From assembly GCA_027605045.1 (NCBI GenBank), contig JAQFWX010000021.1, positions 558,001 through 622,000 of the forward strand: a stretch of DNA of 64,000 bases. Reading direction: 5' to 3'. The translations under genes were made by a program, and so were the position numbers. The DNA is from Phallus indusiatus (Eukaryota; Basidiomycota; Agaricomycetes; Phallales; Phallaceae). Shown here one piece after another: positions 11,910 to 24,678 of this stretch. How positions within the stretch are numbered: the first letter of the stretch is position 1; each line of letters opens with the position of its first letter. The notes beneath the pieces are model-generated. The model made no database searches. It was not told the DNA's origin and saw only the letters and a list, made by a program, of their open reading frames with translations.

Positions 11910-12925
11910 CTAAAAGGATAGGACCTTACGAGGAACGAGTTTCGAAAGCGTTAGGCTGAGGGCGAGATTGATATTCATATTGTAGCTCAAATCCCAAAGG
12001 AGATCATCAGAATCTTTCCAAGTTGATTTGGTAGTGGTGGTGCCAGTGCTGAACGTTGACAATTCGTATCTCTCGTATGCGTGCCTTCTCCTGTTGTTTT
12101 CCTGGCGATGATCGATATCCATGTGCATATTACTTTCGTCAGATGTGGTTTCATTCACAAGCACGGAAGGCATATGGAATCCAGGACGACGGGCGGAACG
12201 GTTGAGAAAGAAGCAGATGCTGCAAACGAGGACGACAACGAATACGGCTGCGAGGCTAGCGATGGATATAATTGCCCCGCTAGATCCGTCTTTTTCTGAC
12301 GCGAGGTTTGGATTAAAATCAAATTCAACCTTCGAATCTGTGTTCACGAGAAGGTCGGAGAAGTCCGTATGGTTGGATCTGGGCACACCGTCTCAGTACA
12401 TGAAAGGAGACGAGTAGAAATGAACTGACAAAGTAAGTATGAACAGATCCATGGATACGGACGCTGTTGAAAGAATCGCGAGGGTGTGCCTAGTGCTTGC
12501 ATTTAGACCGTGTTGTGACCACGGGGTACTGTGTGGTACAAGTTCCAGTTGACCAGACCACACGTCGTCCAAGTATATGTCTGCTGTGCCAAGGATGGAA
12601 GAAAGCGGAATTGAGCTGAGGAATATTTGGGAGGCTGTTAGGGCTAGTCAGGCTCTGTTCAATGTGCAGTGCAAGAAGAAGGCACCACTGACCTTGGAAT
12701 TCGAGGGAGAAATGTTGCCGTGATGGACTGTCATGACTACAGCTCGATTGTAGCTTGCGTTTTTGGGGAGGTATCAGTCTGTTGTGAGAGATACTAATAA
12801 TAATGACGGATCATTTTGCTTCGTGAAATGGTGACATACCGACATATCTCCTTCCAGTAGGACGCGGTGCATTCGAGAAGGGCAGTCGTGGAAGCAAGGT
12901 CACCACATTCCGTGTGGGGAGGCAT
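11910..12925 (-). CDS. Single-pass membrane protein with cytosolic Ser/Thr-rich tail, unknown function
   Basis: I join minus-strand exons 12925-12840, 12778-12693, 12634-12430 and 12378-11910 (about 281 residues). The extracellular part contains a beta-strand pattern (HFSLEFQASQIFLSSIPL, then GTADIYLDDVWSGQLEL, then TRHTLAILSTASVSMDLFIL). I know this pattern from a large Agaricomycete family with a lectin-like ectodomain, one transmembrane helix and a Ser-rich tail. The transmembrane segment is AIISIASLAAVFVVVLVCSI, followed by the stop-transfer NRSARR. No signal peptide is seen on the first exon, so an upstream 5' exon may be missing. Function is unknown. Confidence 0.6.
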
Positions 12926-13510
12926 GGGGCATGAGAAACGCCAACTCGACAATTCGAAATCAAGACTAATAAACCCGGCCTCTAAAACATCATTTGGTGA
13001 TTACGTAAACCGTGTCATTTACCGAGGCTTGGGTGTGTATGTATTATCACTTACACGTCGCTATACAATCTCTCAATAAATACGCATCTTCATATATTTA
13101 TATTGGTATTTCGATGCTTATAGACTAGCGTGGGGTTTATGCCAATCAGTACTAGTAACCTCCTCAGTGAATTTGCTTGAAAACTCACTAGTTGACACGT
13201 CTCACCGCTATTTGGGGATGTGTATCCTGTTTCGTATCCTGTACAACACGCGTCAAATAGGGGATTATATCCGGTTCGTGCAACGCGGATATATATATAA
13301 TATCAAAGTTCTCTCATCGACGTCGAAAAGCGTAGTTGAATGGGCTGTACATCGTTCGCGGATTTATTTCTGAGTTTGAAAAAATGTGAGCCTTGCTCAA
13401 GTAAGCAGAGAACGTTTGTTCATTCGTTAACCGCCGTCTATCACCTTCTACTTTAACAGAGTCGACCTTTTCTTTTTCTTTTTCTTTTTTTCTTCCCAAA
13501 TTCTCGAAGA
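12926..13510. other. Divergent promoter region
   Basis: This lies between the membrane protein (minus) and the SR splicing factor (plus). It holds AT-rich stretches (tatatatataatat near 13290) and a long pyrimidine tract (13458-13495) just upstream of the SR start codon. Confidence 0.5.
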
Positions 13511-14662
13511 ATGCCTCGTATTCTCTTCGTGAGTGGTTTCGACCGTCATTGCAGAGCACGAGATCTCGCTTATGAATTCGAACGGTATGTATGATGACTT
13601 GAGTATGGCTGCACACATGTTCTGGCCTAGCCTAATTCGTGTGTCTATTCTTTTTTTTTCTCAGATTTGGTCCACTCGTTCGATGCGACGTGCCAGCGCC
13701 GCGAAGCTATGCTTCAACCAGCCCGTGAGTGTCCGCATCCCCCGATCCCAGACCCCTCGTCTCCCAACGAACCCGTACGCGCGCCACACGCTGCCGAGTG
13801 TTCGCATCGACGTCCCAAATAATTTGCGTCGGCGAAGAACATAGGAACAAGAAAAGCTATCCTGTTTTTTTCCTTGTTCTATGCTTAATATGTTTTCTAT
13901 TTTACTTTCTCTACTTCGAAAATGCCCGCCAAACGAGCGAGCAAAAAAGCGCACGGTGCACATTCACGAGCGATGTTCGATTCTTCTTCGCTTTCTCGAT
14001 TTCGATTCTGACGATTCTTTCGAACGATTTCCGCTCAACGATACTCTTTTTTTCTCCTCCCTATCGCATCGGGAATTAGTTATGCTTTTGTCGAATTTCG
14101 TAGCAATAGGGATGCAGATGATGCTTATCATGACATGTGAGTTTTGGCTCCACTCCTTTTTTTTGGTTTCGCGTAATCATCATGACTAACATCGTTTCTG
14201 TGCATCTAGGCATGGCAAAAGTCTGAATGGCTATCGTCTCAGTGTACAGGTAAACCCCCTGCCTCATTCTCTTCTCCTTTATTGCTTTGTTTCACTAACC
14301 AGGTTATCCTTTTTTTACTCATTTCAAAGTGGGCAAAAAATCCTCCATCAGCTGCATGGCGTTTCGATGGAAAACGTTCACCCCCTCGTCGTAGCAGCAG
14401 GAGGGACCGTCGTAGCCGATCTCGGTCTCGCAGCCCGCGCAGACGAGATGACGATCGAGATGAGCCTAGAAAAGACAGAGACAGAGATGACAAAGACAAA
14501 GACAGGGAGAGGGAGAGGGACGATGATCGCAGACGTGATAGAGATAGAGAAAGGAAAGGGAAAGGGACAGAGATGAAGATAACGACAAAAGGCGTCGACG
14601 CAGCAGGAGCAGAGAGAGAGAAGACGCAGCAGGTCCCGAAGCCGGAGCCGTGGCAGAGATGA
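13511..14662 (+). CDS. SR-type splicing factor, one RRM plus RS domain; RS tail frame-shifted
   Basis: Exons 13511-13584, 13665-13724, 14080-14136, 14210-14249 and 14330-14662 join in phase. The RRM spans residues 1-90: RNP2 ILFVSGF, FGPLVRCDVPAPR, RNP1 YAFVEFRS, then DADDAYHDMHGKSLNGYRLSVQWAKNPP. The RS tail begins KRSPPRRSSRRDRRSRSRSR. Such proteins bind exonic enhancers and recruit spliceosome parts. After about residue 160 the RS pattern leaves this frame. It continues in the -1 frame from about 14548 (RDRDEDNDKRRRRSRSR) and in a third frame from about 14613 (RRSRSRSRSRGRDEREKRD), reaching a stop at 14766-14768. The annotated end uses the nominal frame. The 355-nt third-exon intron is unusually long. 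Confidence 0.85.
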
Positions 14663-14768
14663 AAGAGAAAAGAGAGATATCGACGACCGTGATCGTGATG
14701 CTGGTCCTTCCGACGATAGGAACGGTGATATCAAGGACGACAAGGCAGTTTCACCCCCAAGGTCTTGA

Positions 14769-15157
14769 AGATGTATGTGAATCAAACAACGACAGGTCCC
14801 CTTCATTTTATGTTTTTCTTTGTCCACTTTTTTCTTTATCCCGTTTTTTCTTTTTCTTTTTCTGAGATCTTTGACAAAACGTAAACATGAATTCACTCAT
14901 GTATTTACACTCTCGCTGTCGTACATTACTATGAATGAACCGTTTTTTGTAATAATACTCTCAATCGCTTGCCATTGTACGTTGCGGTCAATTTCCAGGA
15001 AAATTTCAATGAGAAGTAACATTGATCAAAAAGAACGAAATAGAGTGTAATAATATATTACAATGGGCCTTCTGCGACGACGAATCAAGATCGGAGTGCG
15101 CCGCGCTTTCGGGTCCCAAGGTATTCGCTCCAATATTTCCTTTCAGTTCATCGTCTC
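14769..15157. other. Intergenic region, no gene seen
   Basis: The 3' flank of the SR gene has T-rich tracts and is followed by the IleRS 5' region. No separate coding unit is supported. Confidence 0.5.
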
Positions 15158-18100
15158 ATGGGCATTTCGCGATGGCCAAAGATACGAAGACTCACATCGC
15201 GTCATAACTACTCCACATCTACGCAATCAAAGGCGTACAGCGCGACGCTACTTCTTCCAAAAACGGAGTTCCCTCTCCGAGCCGACCCTTCCGTTCGTGA
15301 GGAGCCTTTTCGCCAGCGGACGTCTGAGGACTTGTATAATTGGCAGGTAGGTTTTTCGACGATAGAATTTAAATTTTAGTTGAATGAGAACTTAGTGGGA
15401 CAATCTCAAAGGACCCCTGTTTATTTTACACGATGGACCGCCATATGCCAATGGTAACCTTCATATGGGTATGTGCGAAAACCTGTCAGCCCCTTCTTGG
15501 GCCTAATGTTGCTTCTAGGACATGCCTTGAACAAAATCCTGAAAGATATAATCAATAGATTTCACGTTTTAAATGGTCATAGGGTCCAGTGAGTTGGTTG
15601 GTTGTCTGTCCTCGCGAAATACCAATTTGTTCAGTTATATTCCAGGATGGGATTGTCATGGCCTGCCTATTGAAAACAAAGCCTTAAAGGACATACGGGT
15701 AACCTATTTCTTGATATTAAGTATCATTTGTTCTAATATGCGTGTTTAGGCAAATCACAGGTCACTACCTCCCAGCAAAATTCGGCAGGTTGCGCGTCAA
15801 ACGGCAGAACACCAAATTTCAATTCAGAAAGCAGAATTTCGTCAATTAGGTATAATGGCCGATTGGGATAATCCAGATCGGACATATCTCACTATGGGTA
15901 CGAAAGAATTTTTGAACCGTCTCGTTTATTTGACTCATCTTTCTAGATCATAATTACGAAATGCGGCAACTACGCGTATTTCGAAGGCTGGTTGAGAAAG
16001 GTTGGTGTTTATTGTGTTCCTTCCTGCTCATTTTACTAATCAGTTATTAGGTCTCATATACCGACAATATCGACCCGTGTACTATTCCCCTTCGTCCCAA
16101 TCAGCCTTGGCAGAAGCGGAACTCATTTATGTGGACGATCATGTCTCCAATTCAGTATACGTTTCTTATGAATGTGTGGTTGAGACTCTCAGTCCCGCTT
16201 TACATGATATACTCCGCTCAAACATGTCAGATAATGGAGTGAGCTTACTAATTTGGACAACGACCCCTTGGACGTTGCCGACGAATATGGTATAACCCTT
16301 TCTCTCTCTAACAACACAGCTGGATTTATCCGTCTATAGGCTATTGCCATTAACCCTACCATGGATTACATCATAGTAAAATGTGCATCTCATAAGAGTA
16401 TTTTGATCCTGGGAAAGGATTTACTACCCTCGTTAAATCATGTTCTTGACCCTGAAGTGGCTGTCCTACACACATGCAAAGGTAAAGAATCTACGATAGA
16501 ATCAAATTAGTGATTAATTTCATGTTTTAGGTAGCGAACTTTTATCGCTTCGGTACCGTGGTCATTTCCAAAGCTCGGATAGTCAATACAAAAACCTTCC
16601 TGTTATTTCTTCATTTCACGTAACACCAACATCTGGAACAGGTTTAGTACATTGCGCTCCCGCTCACGGAATTGAAGACTACCAAGATCTTCTTAGCCAT
16701 ATTGCGACATCTAATCAACCTGGAGATAAATCGTTACTTTGTATTGTTGGTCCAGAAGGCACCTTTTCTGAACAAGCTATAGCCGAGGCTTCATGGCTGG
16801 ACCCAAGTGCTGGCTCCAAGTTGGTCGGAAAATCGGTTCTCAGAGAGGGTTCTTCGCAGGTGGTTGAGATTCTGAAATCCACCGGCCATTTGATCGCCGA
16901 ACAGAAATTTCATCACCGGTATCCTTATGACTGGAAAACCGAAACTCCTGTTATTGTAACGTGAGTATTTATTAATTCTATTCCGGATTATGCGAAATTG
17001 AAATTCTTTTGAAGAGCAACTTCTCAATGGTTCGCTGATCTAAGTCCAATAAAAAACGAGGCATTAAATGCTTTGACAAAGGTTCAATTTGTTCCTGAAA
17101 TCTGTAAGTAATTTTTTTCGGGGTGGTTCGAGGGAAGACTGTTAATTTTTTTGCGACAGCTCGAACGCGTCTAGAATCGTTTATCCGTGATCGTTCCGAA
17201 TGGTGCATTTCTCGTCAACGCCCATGGGGTGTTCCAATTCCTGTATTAATAAACGAAAATACGAATGAGACAATCTTGTCTGCAGAATCTCTTGAGTTCA
17301 TAATTTCCGTTTTAGACAAAAACGGTATTGAACATTGGTGGAATGGTGCTGTGGAAGATTTCATTAGTCCACAACTCAAGAAGGCGTATCCGAACGTTTC
17401 GTGGAAACGGGGAAATGATACCATGGATGTATGGTTCGATAGCGGCACTGCGTGGACCTTGCTTCAACATTCACTTCCGTCGAGAATTGAAGATACGGAG
17501 GCAGGAAAAGTTGAAACTGTTGCGGACGTTTGTTTAGAAGGCTCGGATCAGCATCGCGGATGGTTTCAATCCTCACTCCTAACTGCCACTGGGGTGTCTG
17601 GTAACATTAACAAATCTGAAGACGTTTCCATACGTCCTTACAAATGTCTTATTACACACGGTTTCGTTCTTGATCAAAATGGAAAGAAGATGAGCAAGTC
17701 GCTGGGTAATGTTATTAGTCCAATGACGGTCATCTCTGGTGGGAAAGTAAGCGACTCTTATTTTTTTATTTGTAAATTCAGAATAAAGGAAAGCTTCAGG
17801 ATCTTAAAGTACAGCCTCCATACGGAGCAGATGTTCTGCGTTTATGGGCTGCGACTATTGATTATACTCGTGACACTCTGCTAAGTCAAACTGTATTACA
17901 ACAAACCGCGGAATCGTTGAGAAAGATAAGAAATTCCGCCCGTTTTCTTCTTGGAAATCTTTCTCGAGGTTTACAAGTTCAAAAACCGTCAAACCTAAGC
18001 CTGGTAAGTCTTCAGGAAATTGTTGCTTGGTAAATTCAAATGTTTTCAATAGGCGGATATGTACGTTATGTATGAGTTATATCACCTTGAACGTACATCG

Positions 18101-19121
18101 AGAAAAGCTTATCAAGAATTTCGCTTCTCTCAGGGTATGGAATTTTCCCAGATCTTGAGATTAATAATAGCTCACCGATTTTCGCAGTGGCTGTTGGCTT
18201 GGATAGGTTTTCTAAAATTACTTTATCTTCCTTATATTTGGATATCACGAAGGATATTTTATATGCTGATGCTGCTGGTGCAGATTCGCGTCAAAGTGTT
18301 TTGTGGGTTATGAACGAAGTAAACAATTTCTGTCGCATTGGTGATTGTGATTAAAGTTTGACCATTTATTCAGGTTCTTCAAACGATGAAAATGATTATG
18401 GCACCAATACTTCCTCACCTTTCGGAAGAAATTCATCATTATAGGACATTGCAGGGTGACGCTGATTCTAAATCAGGTCTGTTTTCACTGAGGGATGGAA
18501 AGCAGTTGTATGTCAAAATTTTTACTTTTTTTTGTCGAGCATTCTCATTTATTCTTGAATAGGATGTCGTTTGGAATAATGGACAAGTAGCTAAGGACAT
18601 GGCCATTCTCTTAAATATCAGAGATGGAGTCCTAGCGCTATTAGAGCGTGCCCGGACCGATAAGTGCGCTCGTCCTTTCTCCTCTCAAATATACTTGGAT
18701 TCAACATTACCAGATTAATCCGAAATTCACTTGAGGCTGCCGTGGATATCATCGTGCCAAATAATTCGGCTGAGACGCACGAGACGATCAATTTGCTTCT
18801 CGTTCAAGGTTTGTCTTTATCGCAGCGCTTCCCCAGTTTCTAATGCTACCAAAAAAAATAGAACCGTTCCTAAAAACCCTTTTTATTGTCTCTGATGCCC
18901 AAATTGTTGACGAGGGCAGTCTGGGAACAAGTTCGCTGGAATGGAGCATGTCACAGGCACTCGGCATCTCCGATTCTGACCTTACAGTTTCGATTCGGGT
19001 GAGACCTTCAGAAAAACACAAATGTCCCCGGTGTTGGACATATACCAGAGATGAACAAGATGAAGTTTGCGAACGTTGTGATAAAGTCTTGCAAGCTTGG
19101 TTAGTCGCTAGTATGCTCTAA
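15158..19121 (+). CDS. ISM1: Mitochondrial isoleucyl-tRNA synthetase
   Basis: Eighteen exons join in phase: 15158-15346, 15396-15468, 15519-15588, 15635-15698, 15750-15897, 15947-16000, 16051-16289, 16340-16481, 16531-16960, 17015-17103, 17160-17746, 17800-18003, 18053-18134, 18188-18318, 18374-18511, 18563-18663, 18714-18808 and 18862-19121. The product is about 1031 residues. It charges mitochondrial tRNA-Ile. The N-terminus ([20 protein letters not shown]) is an arginine-rich presequence. The HIGH motif is HMGH (residues 86-89) after [10 protein letters not shown]. The editing domain holds [17 protein letters not shown] lies near residue 680; [14 protein letters not shown] marks the Rossmann insert. 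The C-terminal zinc ribbon is CPRCW...CERC, a bacterial/mitochondrial trait. The 18511 donor (gtcaaa) is weak and uncertain. Confidence 0.93.
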
Positions 19122-19501
19122 TTCTCTTGCATCATCTTAATCATACCGTTTTTAAAGATAATATTTACAGGTCAGGCAACGGCGTGGGTAAATAACCTTT
19201 CAGAAAACGGAGGATGAAAAAAGAGAAGCACACCGCCTCTGCCGAGATCGATAATTAGCATAACATCAAAGATGACGATTTATGTTGACTTTCCCCCCCA
19301 TTCATATACTCGCTAAACCGGCTCGACAGCTTTCTAACTTGAATTTACTGAGATTTGCGAACAAAGTGGTGCATGTTCCGGTTTAGAAAAGCGTCGTCTC
19401 ATACAATTGTTTTCGACTAGGCATTGGGATCTTGTGCGCTGATTGTCTCACTGGGAAGTGTCGGGTCAAAATGCGACCATTGAAATACCCACTCGGAGGA
19501 C

Positions 19502-19825
19502 GTGATATGGCTGAACCCACGGACGTCTAAAGCCTTTTATTTTCGTGACGGCGAGATCGTCATACGTCGTGAATACGTCAAAGGTTATGCTTTCGATGAC
19601 GAAAAGCTGGCCGCCTTGTTCGATTTGATGCGTCTGAGGATGCAAAGCAGGCCAGCAACGTACATCAACGTGACTATCATTGCACGTACAAAAAGTTCCT
19701 CTAAGAAACAGAATCTGCGGTTTGTGTTGGACGAGGTCGATGACAAGGGCTTTTGCACCAGTCGATTTCTTGTATTATGGAGATTCTCGGAGGATCAGAT
19801 GTATGGAGAAGATTATAATGTGTGA
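19502..19825 (+). CDS. Open frame of unknown function, possibly a gene fragment
   Basis: The frame of about 107 codons begins without an ATG (first codon gtg) after an in-frame stop at 19481, so an upstream exon or decay is implied. The sequence has a mixed, globular composition (FRDGEIVIRREYVKGYAFDD, LAALFDLMRLRMQ, LRFVLDEVDDKGFCTSRFLV), unlike random frames. I do not recognise the family. The surrounding 19122-20336 region holds nothing else that I can support. Confidence 0.25.
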   Translation: MIWLNPRTSKAFYFRDGEIVIRREYVKGYAFDDEKLAALFDLMRLRMQSRPATYINVTIIARTKSSSKKQNLRFVLDEVDDKGFCTSRFLVLWRFSEDQMYGEDYNV

Positions 19826-20336
19826 AACGTTTATTATCTTCCTTTATGTTGATTTCGCGGTGACGGAGAGAAAAAAAGGTGTAGCCGGACATCATCGTCA
19901 TGTACATATGTGTGCACGGCGGCTCGTTCAAACGCCTTTGGCTTTAACACCGCATCCGTCAATTTCTCGTATTAACCACGGGTATAGATGTGCAAAAATA
20001 AGCTTAGTGTTTGTATGGAACAATGTTTCTTTTTCCATTTTCAACTCCCAGTGTTACTTTTTAACGGTAAGCCGGGAAAGTAATACGCAGATTTTATTGA
20101 ACAAGTTTGACTTGCCAAGTAATGAATGATCAATTCCACTCCAGATGTAACTAGAATAACCCCTTTTAATCACAAACATCATGAACATAACAGGATTGAC
20201 CTGAGACGGTCCAAATGGTATAATCTTAAATGTCTCATTGGATGACGACCCAAAGCTTAAAAAGGCCAAGTGCGTTGAAAGAAGAATGACTATGGCTTAG
20301 AGCGCCTAAACCTACTGTGGACTTGTCGCTCCACTA

Positions 20337-22424
20337 ATGAATCGACCGACTCCTACCATAAATGACTTGAGAGTAAGCAGCTATCTTCTCACATGTGCTA
20401 GTTTTAATTGATCCGAATCAACAGGTGAAGTTATGCTGGATCTGTCGTGAAGAAGAAATCCGCGAGCCTGGTCAACCAGGTCAGTGAGTCGAGTCACAAA
20501 TGTCCTCCGAGTCAGCCTCGCCTGGAAACGTATTCAATATATCTCTTGTAGTTGCCAGTGAATCCGGTTCTAGTAGATCTTGGGTTCATCCCTGCGTGTG
20601 TATCTCCTTACTCGGGGTTTTCCCAGTGTCTAACAAAGTGTATTTGAACAGTCATGCACTCTCATCGCCCATCAAGATTGTCTCCTCGAATGGATAAAGG
20701 AGTCGCAAAGCCGTCCAACAAGAAGAGCGAATGCTTTAAAGTGTCCCCAATGTAATACCAAGTGAGCTGTTCCAGTTAATTCTTACTTGTAATGTTTTAA
20801 GACTTTTCTTTTTGACAGGTACGTAATCGAGAGCGAAAACCCTCTTCTCTTACGGTTATTCGAGCAAATCGACCAACTTGCTGCACGAGGTGGAATATAT
20901 ATTTCCCTAGGCGTGGTTGCTGGATTGGGAGCAACATTCTTGGCATGTCCGTTTCTTCTATTTTCGTTTCTTTCTCTCTCCCTTTGGACACTGACACCCT
21001 TTTGGTTTACTCCAGCAATATATGGTCTAAGTACTTACTACGGCGCACACGCCATTCGCGTTTTCATCGGTGATAGAATGTACAGTATTTTAATCGGGGA
21101 CAATCCCCAAAACTGGCATTGGTCCGTCTATTGGAACCTTCCTCTTGTTCCACTATATCTTATGGCTACACATGCCTCCTCGCGACTCCTACGAAACTCA
21201 TTTTCAATCTCCAACATGAGTTTACCTATCATTTTCTGGCTCGCATTCCCATCGTCGACATTGTCCATGTCTACCTCGAATTTCATGCCTGTATCAGTCC
21301 TAGCTGGAATGCATGGCGACTCGTACAATTTTTTGGGCCCTTCCTCTTCAGACCGCATTTTGACGTTTTCTTACCCACCTTCGCCGGCCCTTTGTCTCTT
21401 GGCATTGCCGTTTCTTCGAGCTGCATATATAACACTCAGAAGAAGATTCATTCGATGGCTTTTACAAATTTCGTCTAATGAGCCATTGGATGGTAATCAT
21501 TTTGACGGTGGAGTTGCTGGATTGGGAAACGTTGCGGCCGCAGGAGACAGAAGACAAGTCTGGGTTATAGGAGGTGACGACGACGATGTGGATGGAGACA
21601 TGGATGGGGATATGGAAGGAGACGGGGACGTGGGTATCGGTGCCGATATCAGGATTGATGTTGATATCGATCGAGCGGAAAGAGGAGAGAACGGTCAACA
21701 GCAACAGCAACAACAACAGGAAGAACTACCACAAAATCAGGACGAGAATCCAAATAATCCGAACCCTAACCTTGAACCGAATGTCGTTGTCCCGGCTCAG
21801 GTAGAACAACGGCCTGGAGCCCAAATCAACGCGGGCCAGCAACCACCAAATCAACCTGAAAATCCACCCAACCAACCCCCACGCCGTGTTCGCTTAACAT
21901 TTTCCTCCTTTGGTCGCTTTTTAACAAAGGCATTACTCACACCATGGATCGCTTCCTATGCAGGACGAATTCTCGAACTGATTTCAAGGAGATGGGGATT
22001 ATTACGCCGAATTCTTGCTATCGATGTGAGACCAGGCTACTATATGAATGGACAAAGCGGCAATACTAGTGGTCCTGCGTCTTCCTTAGTGTCTGCCATG
22101 GGATGGATTCAGGGCGTGGTTCAGGGGAAAGAGCGACTTCAACAGATTTCGTCGCGGAGCTTGGGGCAGAGCATTTGGGGTGTCAACACCATGGAGCCTA
22201 TTTGGTAAGAAATCTTGAGCTACTAAAGCAAAATTTCTCTGAAAACACTTATACGCGTTGATTACAGGTGGCGTAACACTGTAGGCCTCTCGCTTTGGAT
22301 CTTGACACGCGACGCAATAACGATTCTCCATCTTCTACTCAAAAGACGAGAAATGAAATCCAGAAAAATTGTGAATCGGTCATTTGAAGGGATCGATATA
22401 GGAACTTTGGATCTTATCCGGTAA
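20337..22424 (+). CDS. RING-CH (MARCH-type) membrane E3 ubiquitin ligase
   Basis: Exons 20337-20372, 20425-20479, 20552-20595, 20652-20761, 20819-22204 and 22268-22424 give 595 residues. The RING-CH finger is C4HC3: LCWICR, WVHPC-SC (split by an intron), HQDCLLEW and LKCPQCNTKY. It recruits E2 enzymes to ubiquitinate membrane substrates. Hydrophobic segments follow: YISLGVVAGLGATFLACPFL and FLSLSLWTLTPFWFTPAIY, and one more near YWNLPLVPLYLMA. A disordered insert contains an acidic repeat (DDDDVDGDMDGDMEGDGDVG), a run of eight glutamines (21696-21719), then an Asn/Pro-rich stretch. The topology resembles MARCH5-like organellar ligases, but which membrane it occupies is not visible. Confidence 0.88.
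21696..21719 (+). repeat. CAA/CAG tract encoding eight glutamines
   Basis: A mixed caa/cag run of eight codons within the RING-CH protein, following an acidic GAT/GGA-type repeat at about 21577-21640. Confidence 0.9.
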
Positions 22425-22622
22425 ATTATAGTAAGTCGAGGGTAAATTGGGGGTCCGGCAATGTGAAACGATATGGTACATGTATGTATGTATATACATA
22501 ATCGATTCAGGAAAGAATGGTCGGAGGCATCAATGTCTATATTAAGTATAGCTAGAATATACAACATGGTCATCAGTGCCTGTTACTAGTCGCAGCTTAA
22601 CCGACCTCCTCTCGCTTCCGGG

Positions 22623-24484
22623 TTAATCTATCTCTAAAATAGTCCCGCGTTGAATATTTCCCCATCCTGCAAAGAGTGAACTCGAGAAAGTTGTTTTGAA
22701 AAGAGATCCACATACCAACAAGCCGCCAATGTTTATCAATACGTCTGGATAATGCAACTTTTTCCCCGATCTCCGTACACGCAGGCTGTGTTAGCTGGAT
22801 TTTGGCCAAGTCCGATTTTACGCTTAACACACGCCCACCCGTGGATGTCGATCCGATGTTAACGAGTAAGAACTCGCCCTTGGTTAATTTTGACACCTAG
22901 ATTTATTTAGCGGACTGCCTTCAAAGTTTTCAAATTTTGGAGGCATAATATACATACCTTGGTTTGTTTTTTGTCCTCCGTTTTTACACCCAAAAGCCGG
23001 CGAAGAAGGAACAAACTGATCTCCAACTCTGTAGAAGTCACTTAGTACCGAATTTAAACGAAAACTTCATTTTGAGCTCACCTGTATAAACTGACGGCAG
23101 TTTCCCAACCGCACCCAAGACTTGCCCAACAAGCCTGTCAGCTCTACATAAGGTAGGATCGATCCTTGTCCCGACACCAATAAGTCCACCAGGCACAGCG
23201 AACGATAAATTATTATTCTCGGCAAGTAGTGATACAATTCTCGAGAAAATTGGGCGGCAACGATGTTTCCCTTGTGCGTCTTTTGTTACTATCCCAGGGC
23301 GGATTTCGACCTCCATGCCGACTGTCAAGACACCGGTTAGAATCGATCCACCTGCAACGCCACCTTTGAGCTCATCAACTTCGGCCCCCGGTTTGTTGAC
23401 ATCGAAAGATCGGATGACAATTAGACGTGGTGAGGAGGTGAAATCTCGAGTAGGGATAGGGATTCGTTTTACAATGTATTCATTTACAGCGTCGATATTA
23501 TATTTTAGTTGAGCGGAGATGGGGACAATAGGAGAAGATTCTGCGACAGTGCCTAATGAAAGAACAGTGAGATTATTAGCGATTGGGAGGCTAACAGCAC
23601 TAACCTTTGACAAACGAAACAATACTTCTGTAATGTTCCTCTGCAGCTTGTTCTTTAATCAAATCGACTTTATTCTGGAGAATTATGATGTTTTGAAGCT
23701 TCATAATCTCTACCGCGGCAAGATGTTCGGATGTTTGGGGTTGCGGGCAGGTTTCGTTTCCTGCTATGAGAAGGAGAGCGGCGTCCATGACGGCTGCACC
23801 GTTTAACATGGTTGCCATCAGAATATCGTGCCCCGGGCAATCAACAAACGAAACATGCCTGCAGGAATAGTTTGTCAGTGGCTTGCGGGTACGTATCTCA
23901 TCTCAAGTTTAGCGAACCTGAGGAGTTTCATCCGGTGACCACATCCTGGTCTTTCACAGACTGGACGATCCTCTTTATCCGATTTATAAGATTTATAGCA
24001 TCCTGGCCTGGGACAGGCCTCGTTTTCGCATTTGTAAATCTATACGAAGTAGGCAATGAGAAATTAATAACATAAAAAAGAGAATCAATCGAGAATACCT
24101 TTGCGTTAGCATATCCAAGTTTAATGGTGATATTTCGAACAAGCTCATTTTTGAATCGCACAGTGTGGACACCAGATATGGCTTTTACTACTGTCGATTT
24201 ACCGTGTGCCACATGTCCGATTGTACCTATAGGATGTGTATGAGCCTCGATGAAGATCACAGGAAAGTGATGAATGTATACCCAAGTTGATAGTAGCCTG
24301 AGAGAAGAATATGCATTAAACATACTAGCACTTAGGATAAACTAGCTTGTACCTGTTTTGAAATGACTTCGGGGGATAAAGGTGTAAGTTTTGAAGCATC
24401 TATTTGTATTTTTTCGATTTGTTCAGAAAGCTCTTCGATCTCGCTATCTGAGTCGTCGTGGTTGTCCAATTCGGCTTTTGTCAT
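22623..24484 (-). CDS. GCD11: Translation initiation factor eIF2 gamma subunit
   Basis: Minus-strand exons 24484-24353, 24297-24282 (16 nt), 24226-24099, 24039-23918, 23858-23605, 23552-23082, 23028-22958, 22896-22716 and 22666-22623 give 472 residues. eIF2-gamma is the GTPase that holds Met-tRNAi in the ternary complex. Seen: G1 [25 protein letters not shown], the zinc knuckle ([20 protein letters not shown]), G3 DCPGHD, G4 NKVDLI and ISAQ. Domain II has [10 protein letters not shown] and domain [18 protein letters not shown], ending [17 protein letters not shown]. The N-terminal acidic stretch ([13 protein letters not shown]) is normal for fungi. Its 5' end faces the PPR-like gene across about 194 bp. 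Confidence 0.96.
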
Positions 24485-24678
24485 TTTTTGAAAAGCAAAA
24501 AGCCACTTGCAGAGATTTAGGAAAGTCGAGAGTTGAGTCAAGTCGATAAATCCTTTATGTAATCAGAATTGCCGCTGGTAAACGAGACTCTTCCTGAGGG
24601 CTTTTTTTTTGCGGTTAGGTGAGAGTCCAGTCAGTTTTTCTTTATACATAGCTGAAAGACTGTCTAGGCCATGGACAT

